From: Chryseobacterium salipaludis | Lineage (GTDB): Bacteria; Bacteroidota; Bacteroidia; Flavobacteriales; Weeksellaceae | Length of the DNA: 64,000 nucleotides | Reading direction: 5' to 3' | Assembly (NCBI RefSeq): GCF_022968825.1 | Contig: NZ_JALHKS010000001.1 | Span: 1-64,000, forward strand | In this document: positions 15,690 through 24,000 of the stretch, piece after piece | Position numbering within the stretch: position 1 is the first letter of the stretch | How the letters are laid out: each line of letters starts with the position of its first letter | Notes under the pieces: model-generated | Databases searched by the model: none | What the model was told of the DNA's origin: nothing | The model's input: the letters and a program-made list of their open reading frames with translations, nothing else | Program-made: the position numbers and the translations under genes

Positions 15690-16085
15690 ATGAAAAGATT
15701 TCTGTTTTTATTGCTGATTATTGTGAGTGTCCGGTCTGGCGCACAAAGTATTGATGTAAAAAACATCAATAGCCATAATATTGTTGAGTTTTATGAACAG
15801 TACACCCAGGCAGCCGGCACCCAAAATAATACGCTGACTTTACAGCAGGGCAACCAGAACCATGCTGATATCCGCGACCGCGAGTACGGTAAACTGATGC
15901 TGATCCAAAACGGAAATCAAAATCTCACGCTCTTTAATAATGCCAATTCCTATCCTACCAACGCACAGATCCACATTAACGGCAACAACAATTATATTGA
16001 CATTGCCGGGAGCAACAGCATTTCGGAGGGAATGAAAATAAACATCAATGCGAATGACATGACCATCTTTATGAGAAATTATTAA
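15690..16085 (+). CDS. Minor curlin-like protein (candidate CsgB-type nucleator)
   Basis: This exported protein of 131 residues has a signal peptide (KRFLFLLLIIVSVRSGAQ) and a body with degenerate curlin-like motifs: LQQGNQNHADI, IQNGNQNLTLF, INGNNNYIDI and NINANDMTI. The spacing is about 22-30 residues, less regular than in the major subunit. By size, position after csgA and repeat style it may be the nucleator, as CsgB is in E. coli, but direct homology is weak. The ATG at 15690 is preferred to an adjacent GTG at 15687. It ends in a Tyr. Confidence 0.7.
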   Translation: MKRFLFLLLIIVSVRSGAQSIDVKNINSHNIVEFYEQYTQAAGTQNNTLTLQQGNQNHADIRDREYGKLMLIQNGNQNLTLFNNANSYPTNAQIHINGNNNYIDIAGSNSISEGMKININANDMTIFMRNY

Positions 16086-16116
16086 GAAAAACAACCCTTG
16101 AAAACTCTACTTAACA

Positions 16117-16833
16117 ATGAAAACTCTCATTACATTTCTGGTCGCACTATGCACTTCATCACTGGCTACTGCACAGCAGCCGTCCGGTGTGAAGGGGAAA
16201 ATAGTTACCGACTCACGTGAAGGTCTGCTGAGAATACGTGCTGTTTCAGAAAGCACGGACGACCTGTTTCACACCTTAAATTATATCCTCATCTCCGTAA
16301 AACAGGGAAAGAGCGGCAGTTCCAGTAACAAACAAAGCGGCAAATTCTCCCTAAAGCCTCATGAAAGCAAAACACTCTCGGAAAGCACGATCCGGATCGC
16401 TAAGGCCGATGCTGTTAAAATTTTTCTGCTCATCAAGGATGACGAGACCGACAAATTAATTGCCCGAGACAGCCTCGAGATTAACGGAGATTACTTCTCT
16501 AAAAACGTCAGTTTTATCCCGGAATCCTCCATCGAGCTTTCGGGTATCACGATCGACGAGACCAAAACACGGCCGGGCCAAATGTTTTACGAGGCTTTTT
16601 TTAAAAAGTACAATCAAATCCCAAGAAAGGTTGATGGTACCGTTACCGTTACTGAATTACCTGCCTTTGGCCGTAACAGTCGCGTGAACGTTACTATTGA
16701 TGACCAGGTCATGTATTCCTTCATGACCAAACCGGATGAAGAAGCCATGGAATTTGAAGCGGACCGCGCGCTGGCAGGCATTATCAGATGGTCAGCGGAA
16801 AACCAATTGCGCAACAGAGAATTTAAATATTAA
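16117..16833 (+). CDS. csgE: CsgE with an extra N-terminal CsgC/CsgH-like domain
   Basis: This exported protein of 238 residues has a signal peptide (1-19, ATAQ). Residues about 139-235 match CsgE, the periplasmic cap that guides curli subunits to CsgG (ELSGITIDETKTRPGQ, FYEAFFKKYN, NVTIDDQVMYSF). Residues about 36-120 form a separate beta-rich domain with GKSGSSSNKQSGKFSLKP, a pattern like the Ig-fold anti-amyloid chaperones CsgC and CsgH. E. coli CsgE is about 129 residues and lacks this part. The CsgE assignment is firm; the chaperone-like assignment is inference from motif and size. It ends 4 bases before csgF. Confidence 0.85.
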   Translation: MKTLITFLVALCTSSLATAQQPSGVKGKIVTDSREGLLRIRAVSESTDDLFHTLNYILISVKQGKSGSSSNKQSGKFSLKPHESKTLSESTIRIAKADAVKIFLLIKDDETDKLIARDSLEINGDYFSKNVSFIPESSIELSGITIDETKTRPGQMFYEAFFKKYNQIPRKVDGTVTVTELPAFGRNSRVNVTIDDQVMYSFMTKPDEEAMEFEADRALAGIIRWSAENQLRNREFKY

Positions 16834-16837
16834 TATT

Positions 16838-17248
16838 ATGAAACCAATATTAATCCCTCTGGCATTGTGCGCGGTTTTCTGGTGCGGTGCCCAGCAGTTT
16901 GTCTACAAGCCTATTAATCCGGCTTTCGGTGGCGACACTTTTAATTACCAATGGCTCATGAGTTCTGCCAGCGCCCAGAATCAGTTCAGCGATACCAGCA
17001 GAACAGGACTTAATCTGCGTGATCAAAACTCACTGGACAGTTTTACCGATAATCTGAACCGGCAAATTCTCAACGAATTGTCGCGCAAACTTTTTGGCGA
17101 CAAATTCGGTGACGGTGACCTGAAACCGGGAACCTATGTTTTTGGTTCTATTTACCTGGAAGTTCTGCAAACGGGTCAGGGCCTTCTCATTTCCATCTTA
17201 AACACCAGCACCGGTGAACAGTCGCAAATTGTGATCCCCGGTGGATAA
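16838..17248 (+). CDS. csgF: Curli assembly protein CsgF
   Basis: This exported protein of 136 residues has a signal peptide (1-18, WCGA before QQ). The mature N-terminus carries the CsgF signature NPAFGGDTFNYQWLMSSASAQN, close to the E. coli segment that plugs into the CsgG channel and couples secretion to nucleation. The ATG at 16838 follows the csgE stop by 4 bases; a longer frame starting inside csgE is rejected because the signal peptide begins here. The C-terminal half has GSIYLEVLQTGQGLLISILN, typical of the family. Confidence 0.93.
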   Translation: MKPILIPLALCAVFWCGAQQFVYKPINPAFGGDTFNYQWLMSSASAQNQFSDTSRTGLNLRDQNSLDSFTDNLNRQILNELSRKLFGDKFGDGDLKPGTYVFGSIYLEVLQTGQGLLISILNTSTGEQSQIVIPGG

Positions 17249-17261
17249 AAAACAATACATT

Positions 17262-18644
17262 ATGACAGCTAAAACTATAATTAAGATTATAGGCTCGCTG
17301 CTCTCTCTTTTGTTTCTGTATCAATGCACTTTATTTAATCTGCCCACCAACAGTGAAAAATCTACACTGGGTGAGTATACTTCATACACTCCGGCCATCA
17401 GAAACCTGCCACCGCCTAAAGACAAGATTGTAGTAGGCGTCTATAAATTCAGGGATCAGACGGGACAGTATAAAGCAGCAGAAAACGGATCAAACTGGAG
17501 CACAGCCGTGCCACAAGGTACCACTTCCATCCTACTTAAAGCTTTGGAAGACAGCAAATGGTTTACCGCCATCGAGCGCGAAAACATTGGGAATTTGTTG
17601 AATGAACGGCAAATCATCCGAAGCACACGTAAGGAATACGGCGGCGGAGACGCCACAGAAGCCTCGACACTCCCTCCCCTCTTATTCGCAGGTATGCTGC
17701 TGGAAGGTGGAGTTATTTCCTATGACACAAATGTAATGACCGGCGGCATCGGTGCACGCTACTTTGGATTGGGCGCGGGCGCGCAGTACAGACAAGACAG
17801 AATCACGGTGTATCTCCGTGCAGTTTCTACGTCGAGCGGTGAAATCCTAAAAACAGTGTATACATCGAAAACGATTTTATCGACGAGTATTAATGGTAAC
17901 TTTTTCCGTTTTATCGATACGGAGCGGCTTCTGGAGTCCGATGTCGGCATAACCCAAAATGAACCGGTACACCTGGCGGTGACTGAAGCCATTGAGAAAG
18001 CAGTGATGTCAATTATAATCGAAGGCGTCCGGGATCAACTGTGGGATAATAAGCAGATGCATGCCGGTGATTTTAATTCTATTATCGACAAATATAATCA
18101 GGAGCAAACCATAAACGAGAAACGTATTATCGGCAACAAATTTCCCGAGCAGCAGCGCGGAAAGCTGGCACTTTTCGCTTATGGTGAAGGCTTTAAAATA
18201 AAAGGAGATTACACCGACGCCAAAATGAATCTCGGCGGAAAAGGTGGAGTAAAATATTTCATTACCGATAACCTGAACGCAGAAATCAATCTGAGTGCAG
18301 TGACACTCGAAAACAGCGGTATTTTGAAAAAGAATCTTTTGGTTTCAGAAGTAAATCTGGAATATTTGTTTTTACCGAAATATAAGCTTTCCCCATTTGT
18401 GTATGCAGGCGCCGGTTCATTCTTCTTACCCGAAAAGCCTGCCTACAAAGCGCAGTTCGGAGGTGGATTGGAATATCTGGTATCGCCCAATTTGGGAATC
18501 AGAGCAGAATCACAGTACGACCTCGGTTTTACTGATGATTGGGACGGTTTCGTAAACGGCCGCCGAAAAGACATGGGCGTACGGATTGGAGCCGGCTTGA
18601 TTTATTACTTCGGTGCTAAAAAACCTCAAAGACAAAACAAATGA
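17262..18644 (+). CDS. csgG: Curli secretion channel CsgG with a C-terminal beta-barrel-like extension
   Basis: This 460-residue outer-membrane lipoprotein has a lipobox (LYQC, C22). Residues about 30-285 match CsgG, the nonameric pore for curlin (KIVVGVYKFRDQTGQYK, GTTSILLKALEDSKWFTAIERENIGNLLNERQIIR, LPPLLFAGMLLEGGVISYD, given here by their short cores). From about 300 to the end is a second part with alternating beta-strands and aromatic ends (LALFAYGEGFKIKGDY, FVYAGAGSFF, GGGLEYLV, GAGLIYYFG), like small OMP barrels of the OmpX/OmpA type. E. coli CsgG stops near 277 residues. The ATG at 17262 gives a normal lipoprotein signal; a GTG at 17241 would overlap csgF. Confidence 0.9.
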   Translation: MTAKTIIKIIGSLLSLLFLYQCTLFNLPTNSEKSTLGEYTSYTPAIRNLPPPKDKIVVGVYKFRDQTGQYKAAENGSNWSTAVPQGTTSILLKALEDSKWFTAIERENIGNLLNERQIIRSTRKEYGGGDATEASTLPPLLFAGMLLEGGVISYDTNVMTGGIGARYFGLGAGAQYRQDRITVYLRAVSTSSGEILKTVYTSKTILSTSINGNFFRFIDTERLLESDVGITQNEPVHLAVTEAIEKAVMSIIIEGVRDQLWDNKQMHAGDFNSIIDKYNQEQTINEKRIIGNKFPEQQRGKLALFAYGEGFKIKGDYTDAKMNLGGKGGVKYFITDNLNAEINLSAVTLENSGILKKNLLVSEVNLEYLFLPKYKLSPFVYAGAGSFFLPEKPAYKAQFGGGLEYLVSPNLGIRAESQYDLGFTDDWDGFVNGRRKDMGVRIGAGLIYYFGAKKPQRQNK

Positions 18645-20134
18645 AAACGATAATACACTATATAGCCATGCTCTTTCTTATTCTGCTGCTGTTTTCCTGC
18701 AGTGAAGATCTTGTGGAGCAGGTACAAACCGGTACTTTAAAAGGAGTCGTTATTAAGAAAGGCACCAATCAGCCGCTGAAAAATGTAAAAATCAGCACAG
18801 CACCCACTTCTGAAACGGTATTTTCTGCAGAAGACGGAACATTTTCTATTACCAATGTTCCACTGGGCGATTATTCGGTTCGTGCAGAACTGCAGGGGTA
18901 CCTCACCAATCTGCAGGGTGTAAACATTAAAAATAAGGACCAGACGGTAAGCGTTGTTTTTGAAATGGCGGATGATCAGTCACTCAATACGCCGCCCTCG
19001 GTACCGGTACTCATTTCACCGGTTGATAATGCCGTCGATCAACCACTGAATGTGCAGTTAACTTGGTCAGCGACTGATGCTGATTCTCTGGATGTGCCGA
19101 AATATACCCTCACCGTTCGGAACAGCCTTGACAACGAAGTATTGACGGTGAAGGATTTAACTGAACCAACATATTCTTTGGAAAATCTGAAATTCGGTGT
19201 TACTTATTACTGGCAGGTAGCCGTCTCCGATGGGATACATCCGGCGGTTAATAGTGCTACTTTCAGATTTACAACGAGCGCCACACCCGAAAACCGCTTC
19301 CACTACGTCAGGAAAGAAAACGGGAATTACGTAATCTACTCGAGCAATGAAGCTAATGAAAATTTCAAATTTAGTTCTGCCTCGTTTAACAGCTGGCGAC
19401 CGCGGATGAACCAGAATGCCAAACTTATTGCATTTCTGAGAACGGTCGGCGGCAATGCACAGATTCATACGGCCCGTCCGGATGGTTCGGGCGTCATGCA
19501 GGTGACTGCCGTCCCGGTTGCAGGATTTAATAATGCCGAACTGGATTTTGCCTGGAGTAAAAATGGAAAAGAACTGCTCTATCCCAATTTCACGAAGCTG
19601 TACCGCATCAATAAAGACGGCAGCGGGTTGCAGCTTGTCCACACCACGCCGGACGGCAGTTTTATCACTGAGTGTGAATGGAGCTACGACGGCAGTAAAA
19701 TCGCGGTGAAAACCAATGATGCCAATGGTTATAATGTTAAAATATACATTATTGATGTACTTGGAAATATGGTGCAAACAGTACTGCAAAACATTCCGGG
19801 CGCCGCAGGCGGTTTGAGCTTTTCGGTTGACGGAACCAAATTGCTGTACAGCTATGATGTTTCCGGGCATCAGGATGCAGATTACCGGCAACTGGATACT
19901 CATCTTTTCATCTATGACTTGAATGCTGCTACAGCGACCGATATCTCTGTGGAAAGTGAAAAGCCGGTCGGAATGAATGACCTGGATCCGCGTTTTTCGC
20001 CAAACGATGCAGAAGTCATATTTGTGAGCACCAGCAACGACGGTATCTCACAGCGGGAGATCATGAAAATCACCTTACAGGATTATAGTAGAACAAACTT
20101 ATTCCCCGACGCAGAAATGCCAGATTGGGAGTAA
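18641..20134 (+). CDS. Curli-operon lipoprotein with CarboxypepD_reg, FN3-like and propeller domains
   Basis: This 497-residue lipoprotein (LLFSC, C20) is not a known curli component. In order it has a carboxypeptidase-regulatory-like beta-sandwich (about 30-110; GTLKGVVIKKGTNQPLKNV core), an FN3-like domain (about 115-212; TPPSVPVLISPVDNAVD, YYWQVAVSDG) and a TolB/PD40-type propeller (about 215-497; repeated FAWSKNGKELLY, CEWSYDGSKIAV, LSFSVDGTKLLY, PRFSPNDAEVIF). Its ATG overlaps the csgG stop as ATGA, so it is translationally coupled to csgG. Terminators follow. A surface scaffold or anchor for the fibres is possible, but this is inference. Confidence 0.85.
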   Translation: MKTIIHYIAMLFLILLLFSCSEDLVEQVQTGTLKGVVIKKGTNQPLKNVKISTAPTSETVFSAEDGTFSITNVPLGDYSVRAELQGYLTNLQGVNIKNKDQTVSVVFEMADDQSLNTPPSVPVLISPVDNAVDQPLNVQLTWSATDADSLDVPKYTLTVRNSLDNEVLTVKDLTEPTYSLENLKFGVTYYWQVAVSDGIHPAVNSATFRFTTSATPENRFHYVRKENGNYVIYSSNEANENFKFSSASFNSWRPRMNQNAKLIAFLRTVGGNAQIHTARPDGSGVMQVTAVPVAGFNNAELDFAWSKNGKELLYPNFTKLYRINKDGSGLQLVHTTPDGSFITECEWSYDGSKIAVKTNDANGYNVKIYIIDVLGNMVQTVLQNIPGAAGGLSFSVDGTKLLYSYDVSGHQDADYRQLDTHLFIYDLNAATATDISVESEKPVGMNDLDPRFSPNDAEVIFVSTSNDGISQREIMKITLQDYSRTNLFPDAEMPDWE

Positions 20135-20147
20135 AGTTTTCAAGGGG

Positions 20148-20180
20148 GTTGAGGAATGTATTTCCTCAACTTTCTTTTTA
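20148..20180 (+). terminator. Terminator of the curli operon
   Basis: GTTGAGGAA (20148-20156) pairs with TTCCTCAAC (20162-20170) around a 5-base loop, followed by TTTCTTTTTA. Confidence 0.75.
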
Positions 20181-20192
20181 TAAAGCTTTAAA

Positions 20193-20225
20193 AAAATCCA
20201 CTTCAGAATTGCTGAAGTGGATTTT
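20193..20225. terminator. Bidirectional terminator between curli operon and LuxR gene
   Basis: AAAATCCACTTCAG (20193-20206) pairs perfectly over 14 bases with CTGAAGTGGATTTT (20212-20225) around AATTG. A/T-runs on both sides allow it to work both ways between the convergent genes. Confidence 0.85.
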
Positions 20226-20243
20226 CTAACTATTATGAATCAA

Positions 20244-20906
20244 TTAATATTCTACCAGGCGGTTTTCCAGTGCATACTTTACCAGCTGGTTCGAACTGTT
20301 AATATTAAATTTGAGCATCATATTGCGACGATGAGATTCCACCGTATGTGTGGAAATAAAAAGACGCTCGGCAATTTCTCGGGACCGCAAACCTTCGCAA
20401 ATCAAATGCAGTACATCTTTCTCGCGCGCTGTGAGTTCTTCCACGGAACTGTGTTTTGGTTTTGCATCTTCCACACTGCAAATGTAATTAAGCAAAGCGT
20501 TTTTAGCATTTTCATTGATGTACACTTTATCTTCCAGCATACACTCGAGCGCTTCCAGAAATTCCTTACCGGTGGTATTATTTCCGAGAAAGCCTTTTGC
20601 TCCTTTATCAAAAATACGCTTGATCATTCTCGGTTCCGGAAAAGCGGAATACGTAATGATTTTCAGAGAAGGATTTAGCTCCAGCAACTGTTCAATTTCG
20701 TTTCCCACTTCGTGCGAGGTAAGCGGCGAAATATTAAAAAAGATAATGGTTCCCGGATCAGTTACCTGAGTCATCGCTGCCTGCTTTGTGTTTACCGTGA
20801 TCACTTCACAACTGGTCGTAAAACGACTTTTCGAGAGGAGACAATGCAGACTTTCAGCATAGAGCAACTGGCTTTCGTACAAAATAATTTTGGTTTTCAT
20901 GTTCAT
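20244..20906 (-). CDS. LuxR-type regulator with a degenerate receiver (CsgD-like role possible)
   Basis: This 220-residue protein has a NarL/FixJ layout: a receiver-like domain (1-125) and a LuxR helix-turn-helix (about 155-215; LTAREKDVLHLICEGLRSREIAERL, given by its core LTAREKDVL; TVESHRRNM). The phospho-acceptor site holds Asn (N58 in IIFFNISPL), and the usual DD pair near residue 10 is reduced to one Glu. The Lys in GAKGFLG is kept. It is therefore probably phosphorylation-independent, like E. coli CsgD, whose receiver is also atypical. It converges on the curli operon. ATG codons at 20906 and 20900 are both possible starts. Regulation of curli is inference from position. Confidence 0.88.
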   Translation of the reverse strand: MNMKTKIILYESQLLYAESLHCLLSKSRFTTSCEVITVNTKQAAMTQVTDPGTIIFFNISPLTSHEVGNEIEQLLELNPSLKIITYSAFPEPRMIKRIFDKGAKGFLGNNTTGKEFLEALECMLEDKVYINENAKNALLNYICSVEDAKPKHSSVEELTAREKDVLHLICEGLRSREIAERLFISTHTVESHRRNMMLKFNINSSNQLVKYALENRLVEY

Positions 20907-21013
20907 CGTGTTTTGTACGAATATACGAAAAATAGTTAGTAAAATATAATAATTTTAAAATATCGTACCGTGTTTTCACCCCTTTTTTACGTTTTTACTA
21001 ATAAACCAATATA

Positions 21014-24000
21014 TTAATTGAGGTAAATTTGATACTTCTGTGTTTCATTAAATACCGTAAGCAAATCGTTCGTCAGTTCCAGCTGCGTTTGCATGCTCAT
21101 GAGTTCCAGCATACTGTTGTCGTCCGGATTGCGGATGAGGAAATTCAGTTTCTGCTCGCCGGTTTCCTGATTAAACTGCTGCCGGAAAAAGTTGATATCT
21201 TCTTTTCTGAGGTCGTTCACATCGATCACCACCGTCATTTTCTTAGCAAATTTATCGAAGGCTTCTTTTAAATCGATCACATCATTCACATTTACGAAAA
21301 CCCGCCCATCTGAAACCTGCGCAAACTTTATTTTAAAAATCACAAAGCGCTGCAAATCAATTTTATCCCGAAGTTTCATGTAATCACGGTCACCCAGTCT
21401 GAAAGAATAGGAACCGCTATAATCTTCCAGGGTAAGGAAAGCCACCTTCTCGCCGCTGTTGCGCCCGTCGCGGATTGTGTATTCCGTAATTAGTCCGGCG
21501 ACCATATATTCCGGCGTGTTATTTTTTAAAGCTTGTTTTTCTTTCCAGGTCAGTTTGTCATTATTAAATAGATCGGGTTGGGTCGGGCTGAAGGCTGTGT
21601 TTTTAAAAGCTTCAATTTCATCGAGGTTCAGAAAATTAAAAGCTCCCTTCGGCTCTGCTTTTTTCGTAGCTTCTTCCAGTACCTCATCTTCGCCATCCTC
21701 CGCGGCAGACAAATCCACCACATCATCGTCCGTATCTTCGGCTGCAGTAAGATCAGGCGAAAGCAGCACTGCTTCCATCTCTGTTTCTTCTTCCGGCTTC
21801 TTTTCCAAAACCTCTTTCCGGCTCAGCGCACCTTGCAGGAAACTGTACTGATAGCGATATTCGTCGAGCGGATGCGCAGAAAGATAGAAGCCAATGATTT
21901 CCTTTTCGCGGTTCAGCTTGTGCATATTTTGCCACTCCGGCGCCGGATTGATTTTCGGTTTTTCAATCTGCACTTCTTCGGCAAAGTCGGCAAACAATGA
22001 ATTTTCAATTTCATTTTTACTTTCCTGAAAGCTTTGTCCGTAGCGAAGCAGTTTTTCCAGATTGGTTTTCCCGGACATATCGATATCAAAATACTGCGCC
22101 CGGTGGTAGCGGTCGAGTTCATCGAAAGCACCGGCGATGACCAAACTTTCAGCTACTCTTTTATTAATCTGTGAAGCCGGAATTCTTTCAAAGAAATCAT
22201 AAATATCGGTAAACCTGCCCTCTTTCCTTGCCTCCACAATGGCTTCACTCGGCCCTTCGCCAATACCTTTAATAGCACCTAAGCCGAAGCGGATCTGCTC
22301 CTTATCATTTACCGCAAACTCATACTGTGATTCATTAACATCAGGTCCCAAAACATCAACGCCCATACTTTTGCAATCCTCCATAAATAAAGTAATCTGC
22401 TTGGTATTGTTAATGTTATTGGTCATCACGCTGGCCATATATTCTGCTGGATAATTGGCTTTAAGATAAGCCGTCTGATACGCGATCAGTGCATAGCACG
22501 TGGAGTGTGACTTATTAAAGGCATATTCGGCGAACGCTTCCCAGTCCTTCCATATTTTATTAAGTTTTTCTTCATCCAGATTATTGGATTTCCCGCCCTC
22601 AATAAATTTAGGATACATTTTATCCAGCACATCACGCTGTTTTTTACCCATTGCTTTTCGCAGTGTATCCGCTTCACCTTTGGTAAAGTTGGCGAGTTTT
22701 TGCGACAGAAGCATTACCTGCTCCTGATAAACGGTAATGCCGTAGGTTTCCTGCAGATATTCCTTGGTTTCCTCTAAATCGTAGGTAGTTTCCTCGGCAC
22801 CGTTTTTACGGTTAATAAAGTTTGGAATGTATTTAATGGGCCCCGGGCGGTACAAAGCATTCATCGCAATGAGGTCGGCAAACTCAGTCGGCTTCAGTTC
22901 ACGCATATACTTCTGCATGCCGGGACTTTCATACTGGAAAATCCCGATGGTGCGTCCTTCCTTAAACAACTGATATGTTTTGGCATCGTCCAGCGGAATC
23001 TCATCAGGATTAATATCAACGCCGTGCTTGTCTTTAATCAGCCGGATGGCGTGCTTAATAATCGTTAAAGTACGCAGGCCTAAAAAGTCCATTTTGAGCA
23101 GGCCGGCATTTTCCGCCACCGAGTTATCAAACTGCGATACTAAAATGTCCGCATCTTTGGCGGCAATCGTAATCGGAACCAGGTTCGAAATGTCTTCGGG
23201 CGTGATAATTACCCCGCAGGCGTGGATTCCGGTATTCCGGATGCATCCTTCCATGCGCTGGGCTGCAGACAGCACTTCGTAGCGCTCGTCTTCCGGATTG
23301 GCTAGGATATCTTTCATCTCCTGTGCGAGCATTTGATCTTCCGGCGCCAGCTTGTCAAATTTAGCAAGGGCTTTGGCAATGTTCATTCCCGGCGCAGGCG
23401 GAATCAGTCTTGCGATATTGTTGGTATCGGGAATGGGCAGATCCAGAACGCGGCCGGCATCCTTGATCGCAGATTTCCCACCGAGGACAGAGTATGTGAT
23501 AATCTGCGCCACATTGGATTTACCGTATTTATCAATAACCCACTTAATGATTTTATCGCGTCCTTCGTCATCAAAGTCAATATCAATATCCGGCATTGAG
23601 ATACGCTCCGGGTTCAGGAAACGCTCAAAAAGGAGATCGTATTTGATCGGATCCACATTGGTAATTCCGGTGCAATAGGCAACGGCTGACCCTGCGGCCG
23701 AGCCACGGCCGGGCCCAACCCAAACGCCCATCTTTCGCGCCTCATTACAGAAATCCTGCACAATCAGAAAGTAGCCCGGATAACCCGTGTTAGCTATAAC
23801 CTCCAGTTCAAAGTCCAGTCGCTCTTTTATTTCATCGCTGATTTTGTCATACCGCTGTTTGGCTCCTTCATAAGTCAAATGCCGCAGGTAAGCGTTCTCC
23901 CCTCTTTTTCCGCCATCGAGCTTGTCTTCGTTGTGTATAAACTCTTCAGGAATTTCAAATTCAGGAAGCAGCACATCGCGTTTCAGGGTATAAGGTTCGA

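Noticed and set aside
19157-19903. 248-codon frame on the minus strand
   Set aside because: It lies opposite the propeller lipoprotein gene; no signal, motif or promoter.
20907-21013. Repeated CGTGTTTT (20907-20914 and 20969-20976) before the LuxR gene as an operator
   Set aside because: There are only two direct 8-base copies 62 bases apart in AT-rich DNA, and no link to a known site.
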